The notes below the pieces were generated by a model. That model was not told where the DNA came from. It saw only the letters and a program-made list of their open reading frames with translations, and did no database searches. A program made the translations under genes and the position numbers. Positions 7,956 through 20,040 of a stretch of DNA of 33,833 nt are shown here, piece after piece. How positions within the stretch are numbered: position 1 is the first letter of the stretch; each line of letters begins with the position of its first letter. This stretch comes from Opitutia bacterium (GTDB lineage Bacteria > Verrucomicrobiota > Verrucomicrobiia > Opitutales > Seribacteraceae): positions 1-33,833 of the forward strand of contig PBLJ01000077.1 in assembly GCA_002721705.1 (NCBI GenBank). Direction: 5' to 3'.

Positions 7956-8348
7956 ATGTCAGAAATCAATAAAGATGAAGTAATCGAATGGCTCGGTTCG
8001 CAGTCGGTCATAGAAATAGCCGATCTGGTTAAAGAGCTGGAAGAAAAATGGGGTGTCAGCGCCGCTGCCCCAGTAGCTGCCGTCGCTGCAGCCCCTGCTG
8101 GTGGCGGAGGTGATGGCGGCGGTGACGCCGAGGAGAAAGACGAGTTCGACGTGATCTTGACTGACTTTGGTGGCAATAAAATTGCGGTCATCAAGGAAGT
8201 GCGCGGTTTGACTGGTCTCGGCCTCAAAGAGGCCAAGGAACTGGTTGAAGGCGCCCCCAAGCCCATCAAAGAGGGCGTATCAAAGGATGAAGCTGCAGAG
8301 GTTCAAAAAAAGCTAGAAGCCACCGGAGCCAAAGTAGAGCTCAAGTAA
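7956..8348 (+). CDS. rplL: 50S ribosomal protein L7/L12
   Basis: This 130-residue protein has the full L7/L12 plan. Residues 1-33 form the N-terminal dimerisation and L10-binding domain. Residues 35-57 are an Ala/Gly-rich hinge, with a run of Gly slightly longer than usual. Residues 60-130 are the C-terminal domain that recruits translation factors, with '[21 protein letters not shown]' present. It is the only ribosomal protein found in multiple copies per ribosome. A strong Shine-Dalgarno (CAGGAGA, 7941-7947) precedes it, better than most in this cluster, as expected for the most highly made product. Confidence 0.97.
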   Translation: MSEINKDEVIEWLGSQSVIEIADLVKELEEKWGVSAAAPVAAVAAAPAGGGGDGGGDAEEKDEFDVILTDFGGNKIAVIKEVRGLTGLGLKEAKELVEGAPKPIKEGVSKDEAAEVQKKLEATGAKVELK

Positions 8349-8392
8349 ATTTCGTATGGCATCCATCCAAATTAATTCTGTTTACTTATTCG

Positions 8393-8445
8393 AATCCCCG
8401 TACCCGGGATTGGAACAAGGCGTCCCGGAAAACTGGGGCGCCTTG
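8393..8445 (+). promoter_or_regulatory. tandem hairpins in the rplL-rpoB spacer, possible attenuator or processing site
   Basis: Two inverted repeats lie in the 139-base spacer. The first is AATCCC/GGGATT (8393-8398 and 8406-8411). The second is an 11-bp stem, CAAGGCGTCCC (8416-8426) with GGGGCGCCTTG (8435-8445), around an 8-base loop, with one G-U pair. It is followed by AGATAAACTGG rather than a U-tract. In E. coli the same spacer holds an attenuator and an RNase III site that lower rpoBC expression relative to rplJL. The position and stability suggest an analogous element here. Confidence 0.55.
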
Positions 8446-8487
8446 AGATAAACTGGACATTGAACAGGGCAACCAAAAGAAAACATT

Positions 8488-11400
8488 ATGGCTAAGCGAG
8501 TCAATTTCGGTCAACTGAAGGAAGTCATTGCACCTCCAAACCTAATCCAGAACCAGATAGATTCCTTTCGCGATTATCTGCAGAGGGACGTTCCCTCAAC
8601 ACATCGCAAGAACGAAGGCCTACAAGCTGTTTTCAGCGAGATTTTCCCTATTGAGAGTTATGATGGTCGATGCAGCTTGGAATACCTAAGTTACACAACG
8701 GGCGAGCCCAAGGCCGACGAGGAGGAAAGCATACGCGAAGGCTTGAGTTATTCCGCTCCACTTTACGTTAAACTTCGCTTAAGGGAACGGTCGGAAGAAT
8801 CCGGAAAAGACGAAATCAAGGACGAAGAAATTTACATGGGGGAAATCCCCATGATCTCCAGCCGTGGCTCGTTTATTATTAACGGCGCGGAACGCGTTGT
8901 GGTAAGTCAACTGCACCGTTCCCCTGGGATTTGTTTCGAAAAGACAACTCATACAAGTGGAAAATTGCTGCATTCTTTTCGAATCATACCTGATCGAGGG
9001 ACTTGGATAGAGGCGCAATTTGACCAAAACGACTTACTCTACGTTTATCTGGATCGTCGACGCAGACGACGCAAATTCCTAATCACTACGTTTCTTCGGG
9101 CTTTGGGACACGGTTCGGATCTCCAGTTACTTGAATTGTTCTATGAATTAGAAACTGTGACGGTTTCCAAAGCCTTGAAAATGGATCACGTCTCGCACTT
9201 GGTTCTGGTGGAAGACATGGTCGATGGCAACAAAGGCATTGTATTGGCTCGTTCCTTCGAGCCCCTTACAAAAACCGGTTTGCGGGCTTTTCAGAAAACG
9301 GGCATCCAGGAGATGAGAGTCATAAATACGGCAGTGGACGATGGCGCCATTATTCGATCCTTGAAAAAAGACATCGCGCGGAACGAAGAAGAGGCTCTCA
9401 AGGAAATCTACAAGAAATTGCGTCCCGGCGAACCTCCCACAACGCAAAATGCCAAAGCGCTGATTAAACGTCTTTTTGAAGACCCCAAACGCTACGATCT
9501 CGGTCGAGTCGGTCGCTACAAGCTTAATCAAAAATTGGGCTTGGAGACGGAATTAAGCGTCAGGATAGTCAACGTCGAAGATATTGTCGCTGCTACGAAA
9601 TATCTCACGAACCTTAAGCGTGGCAACGGTACGATCGACGACATAGACCATCTGGGCAGTCGACGCGTGAGAACCGTGGGCGAATTGCTCGCAAATCAAT
9701 GTCGCATCGGTTTGGCCAGAACCGAACGCGTGGTCAAGGAGCGCATGACTTTGTATGACCAGAACGTCGATTCATTAACGCCTCAAAAATTAATCAACCC
9801 AAAGGCCCTTACCACTGTTATTCGGGATTTCTTTGCAAGAAGCCAATTAAGCCAGTTCATGGATCAAATCAATCCACTGGCTGAGTTAACTCACAAGAGG
9901 CGCTTATCCGCCTTGGGGCCAGGTGGTCTCAATCGCGAGCGAGCAGGGTTCGAGGTTCGCGACGTACATCCCAGTCACTACGGTAGGATTTGCCCTATCG
10001 AAACACCCGAGGGGCCAAACATCGGACTGATTAATTCCCTGAGTTATTATTCTCACATTAATGAATTCGGGTTTATTGAAGCTCCTTATCGAATAGTTGA
10101 AAACGGTATCGTCACAAGCAAAGTGGAATACCTCAATGCCGATCAGGAAGAACAGTTCGTCATTGCTCAAGCCAACTCGGAAATGGATGACAAGGGCAAA
10201 TTGCTCGGCAAAGTCACTTGTCGTTACCGAGACGAAGTGAAAGAGGTCGATCCAAAGGACGTCTCTTACATGGACGTGTCTCCAAAGCAGGTGGTCTCCG
10301 TGGCCGCAGGACTCATCCCTTTTCTCGAACACGACGATGCCAATCGCGCTTTGATGGGATCCAATATGCAACGCCAAGGCGTACCTCTCTTGCAAACGGA
10401 AAAACCATTTGTCGGAACCGGCATTGAAACTATCGTGGCTCGCGATTCAAAGACGGTTTGTTCCTCTGAATCCGAAGGCATCGTGGCTTCAGCCGACGCA
10501 TATCGTATCATCGTTACCGAAGATGGTAAAGCCACTCCCAAACTCCTCAGCGATCCCAAAAGTGATCCTAAACGCGGCATTTATCATTATCAGTTGCGCA
10601 AATACATCCGATCAAACGCAGGAACTTGTTTCAACCAAAAGCCCGTTGTTACCAAGGGGGACAAGGTCAAGGTTGGACAAGTCTTGGCCGATGGGGCCTG
10701 TACGGACGAAGGAGAGCTTGCCCTTGGACGAAATATCCTGGTCGCATTCATGCCTTGGAATGGCTACAATTTTGAAGATGCCATCCTCATCAACGAACGG
10801 CTGATCAAGGACGACATTTTTACTTCCATACATATTGAAGACTTTGAAATCACCGCCAGAGACACCAAACTGGGCCCGGAGGAAATCACTCGAGACATAC
10901 CAAACGCAGGAGAAGAAGCTCTCAGAAACCTCGATCATAATGGGGTGATTCGCGTTGGCGCGGAAGTGAAGCCCGGTGATATTTTGGTTGGGAAAATCAC
11001 GCCCAAAAGCGAAACCGACTTGGCTCCAGAAGAAAAGCTCCTACGAGCAATCTTCGGTGAAAAGGCAGCTGACGTCAAAGATACTTCTTTGGTTGTTCCC
11101 TCCGGTTGCACCGGCACCGTGATGGACGTCAAGATTTCCAGTCGTACGGAGGGTGACGAAGAAAAACTATCGCTGTCGGATCGTCGCCGACAAACCAAGC
11201 AAATCCGTGAAGAATATCGAGATCAATCCGAGCAATTGCGCAACGATCTCACTGAATCCCTTTCCAATATTCTACTTGGAGAAAAAATCCCGTTGGACGT
11301 TCGCAACTTAGACAATGGAGAAATCATTATTCCGGCGAACCGCAAGATCACAAAGACCTTGCTGCGGAAATTGGCGGCCGTACATAAACACATCGACATC

Positions 11401-12273
11401 GATCCCTCTCCCGTACGAATCAAGGTGATGGAAATCATCAGTTCCTATCACACGAAATTCAACGACTTGGAAAAAGATCGCGAGCGTAAGCTGGAATCCA
11501 TCGAGCAGGGCGACGGCATTGACCAAGGCGTAATCAAGAACGTCAAGGTGTACGTAGCGACCAAAAGAAAAATTCAAGTGGGCGACAAAATGGCGGGGCG
11601 CCATGGCAACAAAGGAGTAGTCGCCAAGATCGTAGCGGAGGAAGATATGCCCTTCCTTCCAGATGGCACTCCAATTGAAATCTGTTTGAATCCTCTTGGC
11701 GTCCCCAGCAGGATGAACGTTGGTCAAGTATTGGAAACCCATCTTGGTTGGGCTTGTAAAAAATTGGGGGTGAGTGTTGCCACGCCAATTTTCGATGGAA
11801 TCGGAGAAGATCAAATCAAGGAATACCTGCGTAAAGCGGAACTGCCTGAATCAGGCAAAGCCCAACTCTTCGATGGATGCACGGGTGAACCATTCGATCA
11901 AAAAGTTGTGGTGGGCTACATCTACATGATGAAGCTTAATCATTTGGTCGCGAGCAAGATTCACGCTCGAGCGGTGGGGCCTTACAGCTTGATCACCCAG
12001 CAACCACTTGGAGGGAAGGCCCAATACGGTGGTCAGCGATTCGGCGAAATGGAGGTTTGGGCACTGGAAGCCTATGGGGCCGCCTACACCTTGCAGGAAA
12101 TTTTAACCGTAAAATCCGATGACGTTTCGGGTCGTACCAAAATTTATGAATCCCTTGTTAAGGGAGATAATTCTCTACAAGCCGGCACACCGCAATCCTT
12201 CAACGTCTTGATGAAGGAAATGCAAAGCCTTTGTCTGGACGTTAGACTGCGCGGCGACGTGGGCGGCTTATAG
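8488..12273 (+). CDS. rpoB: DNA-directed RNA polymerase subunit beta
   Basis: This 1261-residue protein is the beta subunit, which with beta' forms the catalytic cleft. The rifampicin-pocket region is intact ('[19 protein letters not shown]', starting near residue 455), and is followed by the invariant '[19 protein letters not shown]'. C-terminal landmarks include '[14 protein letters not shown]' and the closing 'RLRGDVGGL', which contacts beta'. The region around '[19 protein letters not shown]' is a lineage insertion of the long-beta type. Start is ATG at 8488; rpoC follows after 61 bases. Within the rifampicin cluster, Ile461 and Ala465 replace E. coli N518 and S522. Confidence 0.98.
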   Translation: MAKRVNFGQLKEVIAPPNLIQNQIDSFRDYLQRDVPSTHRKNEGLQAVFSEIFPIESYDGRCSLEYLSYTTGEPKADEEESIREGLSYSAPLYVKLRLRERSEESGKDEIKDEEIYMGEIPMISSRGSFIINGAERVVVSQLHRSPGICFEKTTHTSGKLLHSFRIIPDRGTWIEAQFDQNDLLYVYLDRRRRRRKFLITTFLRALGHGSDLQLLELFYELETVTVSKALKMDHVSHLVLVEDMVDGNKGIVLARSFEPLTKTGLRAFQKTGIQEMRVINTAVDDGAIIRSLKKDIARNEEEALKEIYKKLRPGEPPTTQNAKALIKRLFEDPKRYDLGRVGRYKLNQKLGLETELSVRIVNVEDIVAATKYLTNLKRGNGTIDDIDHLGSRRVRTVGELLANQCRIGLARTERVVKERMTLYDQNVDSLTPQKLINPKALTTVIRDFFARSQLSQFMDQINPLAELTHKRRLSALGPGGLNRERAGFEVRDVHPSHYGRICPIETPEGPNIGLINSLSYYSHINEFGFIEAPYRIVENGIVTSKVEYLNADQEEQFVIAQANSEMDDKGKLLGKVTCRYRDEVKEVDPKDVSYMDVSPKQVVSVAAGLIPFLEHDDANRALMGSNMQRQGVPLLQTEKPFVGTGIETIVARDSKTVCSSESEGIVASADAYRIIVTEDGKATPKLLSDPKSDPKRGIYHYQLRKYIRSNAGTCFNQKPVVTKGDKVKVGQVLADGACTDEGELALGRNILVAFMPWNGYNFEDAILINERLIKDDIFTSIHIEDFEITARDTKLGPEEITRDIPNAGEEALRNLDHNGVIRVGAEVKPGDILVGKITPKSETDLAPEEKLLRAIFGEKAADVKDTSLVVPSGCTGTVMDVKISSRTEGDEEKLSLSDRRRQTKQIREEYRDQSEQLRNDLTESLSNILLGEKIPLDVRNLDNGEIIIPANRKITKTLLRKLAAVHKHIDIDPSPVRIKVMEIISSYHTKFNDLEKDRERKLESIEQGDGIDQGVIKNVKVYVATKRKIQVGDKMAGRHGNKGVVAKIVAEEDMPFLPDGTPIEICLNPLGVPSRMNVGQVLETHLGWACKKLGVSVATPIFDGIGEDQIKEYLRKAELPESGKAQLFDGCTGEPFDQKVVVGYIYMMKLNHLVASKIHARAVGPYSLITQQPLGGKAQYGGQRFGEMEVWALEAYGAAYTLQEILTVKSDDVSGRTKIYESLVKGDNSLQAGTPQSFNVLMKEMQSLCLDVRLRGDVGGL

Positions 12274-12334
12274 CTCCTAGGTAACAAATAAGTAATCAAT
12301 TCAATTTCCATCGGATCCACAAGGGAGCAAAATA

Positions 12335-15300
12335 ATGAGCACGGAAGCAACAAAAGAAGCCTCAGGTAACGACACCGATCATAATTTCGATCGAGTTACA
12401 ATAACCGTAGCCGCGGCAGAAACTATTCGGTCTTGGTCTCGAGGAGAAGTAAAGAATCCCGAAACAATCAATTATCGCACTTTCAAGCCCGAGCCCGGTG
12501 GCCTTTTTTGTCAAAAGATTTTCGGCCCTGTTCGTGATTACGAATGCGCTTGCGGAAAGTACAAACGGATCAAATTCAAAGGTGTTGTTTGCGATCGCTG
12601 TGGAGTGGAGGTAACGGTTGCTCGTGTGAGACGCGAGCGAATGGGACACATCGAGTTGGCGGTTCCTGTTTCGCATATTTGGTTCCTCAAGAGCATGCCC
12701 AGCCGCTTGGGTTTGTTGCTGGACATGACAGCGCGCAGCCTGGAACGCGTTCTTTACTACGAAAACTACATGGTAACGGATCCGGGAAAAACCCCGTTGG
12801 AAGAAAAGCAACTTTTGACCGACATCGAATTCGAGCAGGCATGCGACGACTTCGGGCCAGATGCCTTCGAAGCCAAGATGGGCGCAATTGCCGTGAGGGA
12901 GATTCTCGAAAAAATCGACATGGAAGACATGATCGAGGAATTGCACGAGCAAATGGAGGCAACACGCTCGAAGCAGATCAAAAAGAAACTCTCAAAACGC
13001 TTGAAGGTACTGCAAGGGTTTTTGGCTTCCGGCGCTAGACCTGAGTGGATGGTGCTTGAATCGGTTCCCGTAATACCACCGGATTTGAGGCCATTGGTGC
13101 CTTTGGAGGGTGGCAGGTTTGCGACAAGCGATCTCAATGATTTGTATCGCAGGGTCATCAACCGGAACAACCGTTTAAAAAACCTGCTTCAACTAAAGAC
13201 TCCCGACGTAATTATTCACAATGAGAAGCGCATGCTGCAAGAAGCCGTTGACGCGCTTTTCGACAATGGACGCCATGGGCGCGCCATTACTGGTGCCGGC
13301 AATCGAGCTTTGAAATCCCTAAGCGACATGCTCAAAGGGAAACAAGGGCGTTTCAGACAAAACCTTCTGGGCAAGCGTGTCGACTATTCAGGTCGTTCGG
13401 TCATTGTAATCGGGCCAGAATTAAAACTAAGCCAATGCGGCATCCCTAAAAAGATGGCCTTGGTGCTGTTCGAGCCATTCATCATTCGGCGACTCAAGGA
13501 ACTCGGCTTCGTGCATACAGTGCGCGGAGCTCGCAAAATGATTGAGAGTCAACCCCCTGAAGTCTGGGATATTCTCGAGGAAGTTTCTAAAGGTCACCCC
13601 GTCCTGCTGAACCGCGCCCCTACCTTGCACCGCCTTTCGATTCAGGCGTTTGAGCCTGTTCTCATCGAGGGAGAGGCAATTCGTGTCCACCCTTTGGTCT
13701 GCACCGCCTACAATGCCGATTTCGACGGTGACCAGATGGCCGTTCACGTACCATTGTCCTTGGAGGCTATTATGGAAGCGAAGCTTCTGATGCTAGCCAC
13801 CCACAACATTTTCTCTCCGTCCAGTGGCAAACCGATTTTGACACCGTCCCAAGACATCGTTCTTGGATCCTATTACTTAACCGTCGATCCCAGAAAAGCT
13901 CCCAAGGAAAAAGAGCGCATACCATTGCTTAATACCGTGGAAGAGGTCTTGACCGCGCAAATGGAAGGCTCCCTGCACACGCATGATTGGATCGATTTAA
14001 GAAACCCTGATCAGGACAGGGAAACTCGCTTTGGCAATGCTCGCAAAAAAATCATTCGGACAACGGTTGGAAGAGTGCTTTTCAACACTATTTGGCCTAG
14101 TGACTTAGGGTTTTTCAATGATCGAGCCCTTAAAGGCAACTTAGGTGATCTAATTCTCGCTACTTATGAAGAAAAAGGCAAGGAAACGACTATCGAGGTT
14201 GTTGATCGGTTAAAAGATTTGGGATTTAAAGCAGCCACCAAGGCGGGAATTTCGATTGGTATTGTCGACATGATCATTCCAAAGGCAAAAGACCAAGTGG
14301 TGGCCGACGCCCGTGGCGAAATTGAAAAAGTTCAAGATCAGTACAGAAAGGGCTTAATCACGGAAGGAGAACGTTACAACAAAGTCATTAATATTTGGAC
14401 CGGCGCCACGGATGACATTGCCGATCACGTTTTTGACAGTCTCAAGCGGAACCGCGACCGAGATGAAATCAATCCTGTTTACCTAATGATGGATTCAGGA
14501 GCCAGGGGCAATCGCCAACAAGTTCGCCAACTCTGCGGAACGCGTGGCTTGATGGCAAAACCCTCGGGGGCAATTATCGAACGGCCTATTCTTTCTTCAT
14601 TCCGCGAAGGATTGTCGGTTCTTGAATACTTTATTTCCACCCATGGCGCTCGGAAGGGTCTCGCCGATACGGCTCTCAAGACAGCGGACGCCGGTTACCT
14701 GACACGAAAACTTTGCGACGTCGCGATGGACTGCATCATCGAAACTGAAGACGATGGCCGACGAGATGGAGTCTGGAAAAGCGCTATTACTGAAGGTGAT
14801 GAGGAAATTGTCAGTTTACGAGATCGAATCGTTGGTCGAAATTCCGCCGACGACGTGCAGCATCCGACCAATCCAGAAGAATTGATCGTTGGCAATGGTG
14901 CCTTAATAACTGAAGAAATCGCTTCCTTAATTGAAGAGTTGGGGATTCCGAGGGTCAAGGTGATGTCCTCATTGAGCACACGTCGCAAAACCGGAATCAC
15001 TGCACTTGAATACGGCATAGATCCCTCCACCAACAGCACCGTGGAAGTCGGAACCGCCGTCGGCATAATCGCCGCTCAGTCGATCGGAGAGCCAGGCACT
15101 CAGCTTACCATGAGGACTTTCCACATCGGAGGCATCGCCAGTCAAGGCTACAAAACTCCGGAAATAAAAGTGAATGACGGCGGTCGCATAAAATACGAAA
15201 GCTTGCGCAAAGTCGCCTTGCCTGATGGACCGGAGGTCGCACTTAACAAGACTGGTAAAATTCATCTTCTGGACAAGGATGACAAGTTGGTTGATTCCTA

Positions 15301-16435
15301 CGACGTACCTGCTGGTTCAGTACTTTACTTTAGCGAGGACGAAACCGTCGAGGATGGAGACATCCTAGCCAAATGGGATCCGTACAACGTTCCTATTTTG
15401 TCCGAAAAAGCTGGTAAAATCGTTTTCATCGACATGATCCCTGGTGTTACCACCAAGGTTGAAAAAGATGCGGAAGGCAACCGTTCCACCGTTGTGATCG
15501 AGCACAAGGAGGATTTGAATCCCCGCATCGAGGTACACAGCACCAAGGGCGATCTCCAAGCCACCTACCCCATTCCAACGGGAGCGCAAATTGCATTTGG
15601 TGAAGGCAGTAGCATCGAGGCAGGTTCCATTATTGCCAAAACTCCCCGGGAAGCCTCCAAGACGCAGGACATCACCGGTGGTCTTCCTCGGGTAGCCGAA
15701 CTTTTTGAGGCTCGCCGCCCCAAGGAAGTCGCTGAAATGGCTAAAATCGATGGCGTCGTTTCAATGGCAGGCACCTTACGTTCCAAAAAACGCTTAGTGG
15801 TTACCAATGATGAAACGGGCCAAGCCGAGGAACATTTGATTCCTCATGGCAAACACATTGTGGTGCAACCTGGTGACACCGTCCATAAAGGACAATTGTT
15901 AACCGAAGGGTCCAAGGATCCGCATGAAATTCTTGAGATTCTCGGACCTGCAGCCGTACAAGAATATCTTATCGAAGAAATTCAAAAAGTGTACCGCTTG
16001 CAAGGAGTCACAATCAACGACAAGCACTTGGAGGTTATTATTTCCAGAATGCTGTACAAGGTTCGCATCACTGAACCGGGCGATTCCGAATTCTTTTGGG
16101 GCGACCAGGTAGATCGTTTTGAATTCATGAACAAAAATGAGGACATTCGGGAAAAAGGCGGGAAACCCGCCGAGGGTGAGCCTATCTTGCTGGGCATAAC
16201 GAAAGCCTCTCTTGAAACGGAAAGCTTTATTTCCGCCGCATCATTTCAAGAAACGACCCGAGTTCTTACCGATGCATCCACTCTTGGAAAATCGGATCGA
16301 CTGAAAGGGTTTAAGGAGAACGTCATTATGGGTCACCTTATACCTGCAGGTACAGGTCTCCCGAAATATCGTAAGCTTAGAATCGATACTTTAGGAATAG
16401 ATTCAGCCGATAAAACTGGTTCAAAGGCCAGTTGA
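12335..16435 (+). CDS. rpoC: DNA-directed RNA polymerase subunit beta'
   Basis: This 1366-residue protein is the catalytic beta' subunit. The Mg-binding motif NADFDGD is at residues 460-466. The first zinc site near the N-terminus is intact (C71, C73, C86, C89). The trigger-loop region is present ('[11 protein letters not shown]'), split by a large SI3-type insertion from about residue 934 to the '[19 protein letters not shown]' segment. The second zinc site is gone: where E. coli has C814, C888, C895 and C898, this protein has no cysteine after TEDD (residues 804-807), and Ser881, Thr889 and Glu892 at the other three places. A good Shine-Dalgarno (AAGGGAG) precedes the ATG. Confidence 0.98.
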   Translation: MSTEATKEASGNDTDHNFDRVTITVAAAETIRSWSRGEVKNPETINYRTFKPEPGGLFCQKIFGPVRDYECACGKYKRIKFKGVVCDRCGVEVTVARVRRERMGHIELAVPVSHIWFLKSMPSRLGLLLDMTARSLERVLYYENYMVTDPGKTPLEEKQLLTDIEFEQACDDFGPDAFEAKMGAIAVREILEKIDMEDMIEELHEQMEATRSKQIKKKLSKRLKVLQGFLASGARPEWMVLESVPVIPPDLRPLVPLEGGRFATSDLNDLYRRVINRNNRLKNLLQLKTPDVIIHNEKRMLQEAVDALFDNGRHGRAITGAGNRALKSLSDMLKGKQGRFRQNLLGKRVDYSGRSVIVIGPELKLSQCGIPKKMALVLFEPFIIRRLKELGFVHTVRGARKMIESQPPEVWDILEEVSKGHPVLLNRAPTLHRLSIQAFEPVLIEGEAIRVHPLVCTAYNADFDGDQMAVHVPLSLEAIMEAKLLMLATHNIFSPSSGKPILTPSQDIVLGSYYLTVDPRKAPKEKERIPLLNTVEEVLTAQMEGSLHTHDWIDLRNPDQDRETRFGNARKKIIRTTVGRVLFNTIWPSDLGFFNDRALKGNLGDLILATYEEKGKETTIEVVDRLKDLGFKAATKAGISIGIVDMIIPKAKDQVVADARGEIEKVQDQYRKGLITEGERYNKVINIWTGATDDIADHVFDSLKRNRDRDEINPVYLMMDSGARGNRQQVRQLCGTRGLMAKPSGAIIERPILSSFREGLSVLEYFISTHGARKGLADTALKTADAGYLTRKLCDVAMDCIIETEDDGRRDGVWKSAITEGDEEIVSLRDRIVGRNSADDVQHPTNPEELIVGNGALITEEIASLIEELGIPRVKVMSSLSTRRKTGITALEYGIDPSTNSTVEVGTAVGIIAAQSIGEPGTQLTMRTFHIGGIASQGYKTPEIKVNDGGRIKYESLRKVALPDGPEVALNKTGKIHLLDKDDKLVDSYDVPAGSVLYFSEDETVEDGDILAKWDPYNVPILSEKAGKIVFIDMIPGVTTKVEKDAEGNRSTVVIEHKEDLNPRIEVHSTKGDLQATYPIPTGAQIAFGEGSSIEAGSIIAKTPREASKTQDITGGLPRVAELFEARRPKEVAEMAKIDGVVSMAGTLRSKKRLVVTNDETGQAEEHLIPHGKHIVVQPGDTVHKGQLLTEGSKDPHEILEILGPAAVQEYLIEEIQKVYRLQGVTINDKHLEVIISRMLYKVRITEPGDSEFFWGDQVDRFEFMNKNEDIREKGGKPAEGEPILLGITKASLETESFISAASFQETTRVLTDASTLGKSDRLKGFKENVIMGHLIPAGTGLPKYRKLRIDTLGIDSADKTGSKAS

Positions 16436-16527
16436 AAATCCACGTTCGCCACTGTTTCAGGATAAATAGGCTTGTAACATCTGCTGCAAAAGCTATCTAT
16501 TGATCCCTTTTTCCCATTACTCTAGCG

Positions 16528-16905
16528 ATGCCCACGATCAATCAACTTGTCCGGAATCCCAGGAAACAGGTCAAAGCCAAGACCAAGTCTCCTGCCCTTA
16601 AGGCTTGCCCGTTTCGTAGAGGTGTGTGCGTGCAGGTAACTACTCGTACGCCGAAAAAACCCAATTCAGCCATCCGTAAAGTTGCCAAAGTACGCCTGAC
16701 AACAGGTATTGAAGTGATCGCTTATATTCCTGACGAAGGGCACAACCTCCAAGAACACAGCATCGTTCTTTTGAGAGGTGGTCGCGTCAAGGACTTGCCG
16801 GGTGTTCGCTATCACGTCGTGCGCGGAGTCTTGGATTGCCAAGGTGTGGAGAAAAGACGCCGAAGCCGTTCCAAATACGGCGTTAAAAGACCGCGAGTGA
16901 AATAA
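16528..16905 (+). CDS. rpsL: 30S ribosomal protein S12
   Basis: At 125 residues this is S12, which lines the decoding centre and sets accuracy. The loop '[15 protein letters not shown]' (from residue 41) carries the Lys whose changes give streptomycin resistance elsewhere; here it is the normal Lys. The second conserved loop '[12 protein letters not shown]' is also normal, and its Asp is a common methylthiolation site. It starts the str segment, 92 bases after rpoC, followed by rpsG after 33 bases. Confidence 0.98.
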   Translation: MPTINQLVRNPRKQVKAKTKSPALKACPFRRGVCVQVTTRTPKKPNSAIRKVAKVRLTTGIEVIAYIPDEGHNLQEHSIVLLRGGRVKDLPGVRYHVVRGVLDCQGVEKRRRSRSKYGVKRPRVK

Positions 16906-16938
16906 CGCTAAACCTCTTATTTTTGCACCTAAGTTATC

Positions 16939-17412
16939 ATGTCACGGCGAAGAAGAGCTACACAGCGGGTCCCCGCTCCAGACCCAAAATACAACAGTGC
17001 CTTGGTTGGTGGGTTGATAAACATTGTAATGCGTAACGGGAAAAAGTCCATTGCCCAAAAAATCGTTTACTCCGCTCTCGAACGGTTGAGCGAGAAACTC
17101 GGCAAAGGCAATCCTCATGAATTGGTCATGGGTGCATTGGATAATGCTCGTCCAAAAATTGAAGTGAAAAGCAGACGCGTGGGTGGCGCTACCTACCAAG
17201 TGCCACTTGAAGTTTCGTTCGATCGCCAGCAAAGCTTGGCTTTCCGATGGATCATCACCGCCGCCTCCGCTCGGAAAGGCACACCGATGTATGAAGCTTT
17301 GGCAAATGAATTGATCGACGCTTACAACAATACCGGTTCAGTCGTTAAGAAGAAGGAAGAAACTCATCGAATGGCTCAAGCCAATAGAGCATTTGCGCAT
17401 TTGCGCTGGTGA
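16939..17412 (+). CDS. rpsG: 30S ribosomal protein S7
   Basis: This 157-residue protein is S7, the primary assembly protein of the 30S head, contacting E-site tRNA and mRNA. The N-terminus '[10 protein letters not shown]' and the core '[19 protein letters not shown]' with 'YQVPLEV' are diagnostic. The C-terminus ends '[13 protein letters not shown]', the common bacterial ending. S7 often represses the str operon by binding the rpsL-rpsG spacer. That spacer is only 33 bases here, so an E. coli-like site cannot fit in it. Confidence 0.97.
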   Translation: MSRRRRATQRVPAPDPKYNSALVGGLINIVMRNGKKSIAQKIVYSALERLSEKLGKGNPHELVMGALDNARPKIEVKSRRVGGATYQVPLEVSFDRQQSLAFRWIITAASARKGTPMYEALANELIDAYNNTGSVVKKKEETHRMAQANRAFAHLRW

Positions 17413-17455
17413 GTTTTTTCACCTCGTCCCATTTGTCGCACGTCTAAATTTTGTC

Positions 17456-19612
17456 ATGAGCTTGAACGAGCAATTATCGCCCAATAACTCGGCGCAACGG
17501 ACCACACCGTTGGAACATACACGCAACATTGGAATTGTGGCTCATATCGATGCTGGGAAAACCACCGCTACCGAGAGAATTTTATACTATTCGGGAGTAG
17601 TCCACAAAATGGGTGAAGTTCATGACGGCAATGCAGTAACGGATTGGATGGAACAAGAAAGAGAACGAGGCATTACCATAACTTCGGCTGCCATTTCTTG
17701 TCGCTGGAAACCCTCCGAAGGTCCGTATGAAGGCATCGAACACCAGATCAACATCATCGATACACCGGGTCACGTCGATTTCACCGCTGAAGTCGAACGT
17801 TCATTGCGAGTGCTCGATGGAGCCGTAGGAGTTTTTACCTCGGTTGAAGGCGTTCAGCCTCAATCCGAAACGGTTTGGCGGCAAATGGATAAATATAAGG
17901 TTCCGCGCATAGCCTTCATTAACAAAATGGACCGCGCAGGATCCGATTTTCTCGCAGCCATAAGTAGTCTGCGCGAGAAACTGGGGGCAAACGCCCACGC
18001 GCTTTGCCTGCCAATTGGAGCCGAAGAGAACTTCAAGGGCATCATCGATTTAGTAAAACTAAAGGCGTACTTATACGACGACGACGATGAAAGCGGCATG
18101 ACCTTCAAGGTTACGGATGTGCCTGAAGACCAAGTGGAACAAGTGAACGAATATCGGGAGAAACTGATCGAAGCGATTTCTGATTTCGACGACGATGTCG
18201 CGATGAAGTATCTGGAAGGCGAAGACTTGACCGAAAACGAAATCAAGTTGGGCATTCGGAAAGCAACTCTCTCGCTCAAGTTCACTGGGGTTATCCCTGG
18301 TAGTGCATTTAAAAACAAAGGGGTTCAGACCTTGCTGGATGCAATCATAGATTACTTGCCAAACCCCTTGGATCTTCCTCCCGCTCAAGGTCAGAAGGAA
18401 GACGGTGAACCCACCGAAGCAATCCCGACTGACAATGCAAAACCTGTAGGTTTGGCCTTCAAGTTGATGACTGATCCCTACGTCGGCAAACTCGTCTTTT
18501 TCCGAAACTACCAAGGAACCCTGAAAAAAGGATCTTCTTTATACAATCCCCGCACTCGCAAGAGCGAACGTGTCAGTAGGCTCATGATCATGAAAGCGGA
18601 TGATCGTGAAGATATAGAAGAAGCCTATGCTGGAGATATTTGCGCCTTGATCGGGGTTAAGAACGTAGTTACAGGAGACACTCTTTGCGACAGAGACCTG
18701 GACATTCGATTGGAGCCACCCACGTTTCCGGAACCGGTGATTTCAATGTCAATCGAGCCGAAAACCAAAGCGGATCAAGAAAAAATGTCCACCGGGCTAC
18801 AACGTCTCTCCGAAGAAGATCCCACCTTTTCGGTTACGAGTGACGCGGAGACAGGCCAAACCATAATCGCCGGCATGGGTGAATTGCATTTGGAAATCAT
18901 CCGGGATCGCCTTTTTCGTGAATTCAAGGTCGAAGCGGATGCCGGTCGTCCACAAATTGCCTATCGCGAAACCATCCAAGGCCAATCCGAAGGAGAAGGT
19001 AAATTTATCCGTCAAAGCGGTGGCCGCGGACAGTATGGGCACGCGATTATCAACCTCGAGCCAAATGAAAAAGGAAAAGGCGTCGAGACGGTAAGTGAAA
19101 TTGTTGGAGGCTCCATCCCAAGAGAATACATCAAGCCTACGCTGGATGGAATTTTGGAAGCCGCCAATAACGGTGTTGTGGCGGGTTATCCCGTCATCGA
19201 TTTCAAGGTTCGGCTAATCGATGGGTCCTTTCATGACGTGGACTCTTCTGAAATGGCGTTCAAGATGGCCGGTATCTTCGCATTCAAGGAAGCCATGAAA
19301 AAAGCTACGCCTGTTTTGCTTGAGCCCATCATGAAAGTCGAAGTCGCAACCCCTGATGAATATCAAGGCGAGCTCATGGGCGACTTGAATCGTCGACGCG
19401 GTCAGATTCAAGGAATGGAAACAAAAGGCACTGTTTGCAATATTCAAGCACTGGTTCCCTTGGAAAGCATGTTCGGCTATTCCACGGACATGCGATCACT
19501 GAGCAGTGGCCGAGCCAACTTTTCGATGGAACCATCTCATTTTGAACAAGTACCCAAAAGTTTGTTGCAGGAAATTGTTGAGAAAAGCAGCCGGGCTCCC
19601 GCTCGCACCTAA
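17456..19612 (+). CDS. fusA: translation elongation factor G
   Basis: EF-G drives translocation of tRNA and mRNA with GTP hydrolysis. The start at ATG 17456 gives 718 residues; a longer reading would overlap rpsG. The P-loop 'AHIDAGKTT' is at residues 29-37, then '[12 protein letters not shown]' (switch I, normal), 'DTPGHVDF' and 'NKMD'. Domains II to V follow: 'GMGELHLEI' in domain III, '[12 protein letters not shown]' in domain IV, and '[20 protein letters not shown]' near the end. Length is slightly above E. coli (704). It lies 27 bases before rpsJ, with no tuf between them. Confidence 0.97.
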   Translation: MSLNEQLSPNNSAQRTTPLEHTRNIGIVAHIDAGKTTATERILYYSGVVHKMGEVHDGNAVTDWMEQERERGITITSAAISCRWKPSEGPYEGIEHQINIIDTPGHVDFTAEVERSLRVLDGAVGVFTSVEGVQPQSETVWRQMDKYKVPRIAFINKMDRAGSDFLAAISSLREKLGANAHALCLPIGAEENFKGIIDLVKLKAYLYDDDDESGMTFKVTDVPEDQVEQVNEYREKLIEAISDFDDDVAMKYLEGEDLTENEIKLGIRKATLSLKFTGVIPGSAFKNKGVQTLLDAIIDYLPNPLDLPPAQGQKEDGEPTEAIPTDNAKPVGLAFKLMTDPYVGKLVFFRNYQGTLKKGSSLYNPRTRKSERVSRLMIMKADDREDIEEAYAGDICALIGVKNVVTGDTLCDRDLDIRLEPPTFPEPVISMSIEPKTKADQEKMSTGLQRLSEEDPTFSVTSDAETGQTIIAGMGELHLEIIRDRLFREFKVEADAGRPQIAYRETIQGQSEGEGKFIRQSGGRGQYGHAIINLEPNEKGKGVETVSEIVGGSIPREYIKPTLDGILEAANNGVVAGYPVIDFKVRLIDGSFHDVDSSEMAFKMAGIFAFKEAMKKATPVLLEPIMKVEVATPDEYQGELMGDLNRRRGQIQGMETKGTVCNIQALVPLESMFGYSTDMRSLSSGRANFSMEPSHFEQVPKSLLQEIVEKSSRAPART

Positions 19613-19639
19613 ACGCAGCTTTCGCGAAAGGAACTTCTA

Positions 19640-19948
19640 ATGCCAAGTCAACGCATACGGATAAAACTCAAAGGCTACGATTATAGAGTAGTTGATCAGT
19701 CTACAGCCGATATCGTGGATACTGCAAAACGCACAGGGGCCAGAGTAAGTGGGCCCATTCCATTACCTACAAGAATAGAAAAATATACGGTTCATCGCTC
19801 TCCTCACGTCGACAAGAAAGCAATGGATCAGTTTGAAATTCGTACGCACAAGAGGTTGATCGACATCATCGAGCCTAATGTGCAAACGGTGGACGAATTG
19901 AAAAAGCTCAACCTGCCTGCCGGAGTCGACATTGCCATCCATGTCTGA
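19640..19948 (+). CDS. rpsJ: 30S ribosomal protein S10 (NusE)
   Basis: At 102 residues this is S10, part of the 30S head and, as NusE, a partner of NusG and NusB in antitermination. The start '[20 protein letters not shown]' and '[20 protein letters not shown]' are diagnostic. A clear Shine-Dalgarno (AAAGGAA, 19627-19633) precedes the ATG. It is close to fusA (27 bases) but separated from rplC by 120 bases, so it appears attached to the str segment rather than to the S10 segment. Confidence 0.97.
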   Translation: MPSQRIRIKLKGYDYRVVDQSTADIVDTAKRTGARVSGPIPLPTRIEKYTVHRSPHVDKKAMDQFEIRTHKRLIDIIEPNVQTVDELKKLNLPAGVDIAIHV

Positions 19949-19997
19949 CCCCTTTATTTTCTTGCCCCCAAAAACCCTTCAGCTATTATGGATCGCT

Positions 19998-20040
19998 TTC
20001 CCCTGTTCATTGGTGGCAACTTTTAGCCAAGGTTGGGGAA
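19998..20040 (+). promoter_or_regulatory. possible structured leader before rplC
   Basis: The 120-base rpsJ-rplC spacer is the longest in the S10 segment. TTCCCC (19998-20003) can pair with GGGGAA (20035-20040). Inside this, TGGC (20014-20017) can pair with GCCA (20026-20029) around an 8-base loop. This could be a leader for the S10 genes, comparable in idea to the L4-bound leader that sits before rpsJ in E. coli, or a processing site. Only the pairing is seen, and the stems are short. Confidence 0.3.

Noticed and set aside
16414-16433. AACTGG/CCAGTT hairpin at the end of rpoC as a terminator
   Set aside because: Only 6 bp with an 8-base loop, inside coding sequence, and no U-tract follows; rpsL starts 95 bases later.
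16472-16499. Promoter TTGTAA - 16 bases - TATCTA in the rpoC-rpsL spacer
   Set aside because: Matches are 4 of 6 and 3 of 6 only; such hexamers occur by chance at this base composition.
16648-16690. Streptomycin-resistance change in S12
   Set aside because: The Lys in TPKKPNSA and the downstream loop are the normal residues.
17393-17455. Longer fusA start overlapping rpsG
   Set aside because: It would add 21 residues encoded by the rpsG end and spacer; the ATG at 17456 gives the normal EF-G N-terminus.
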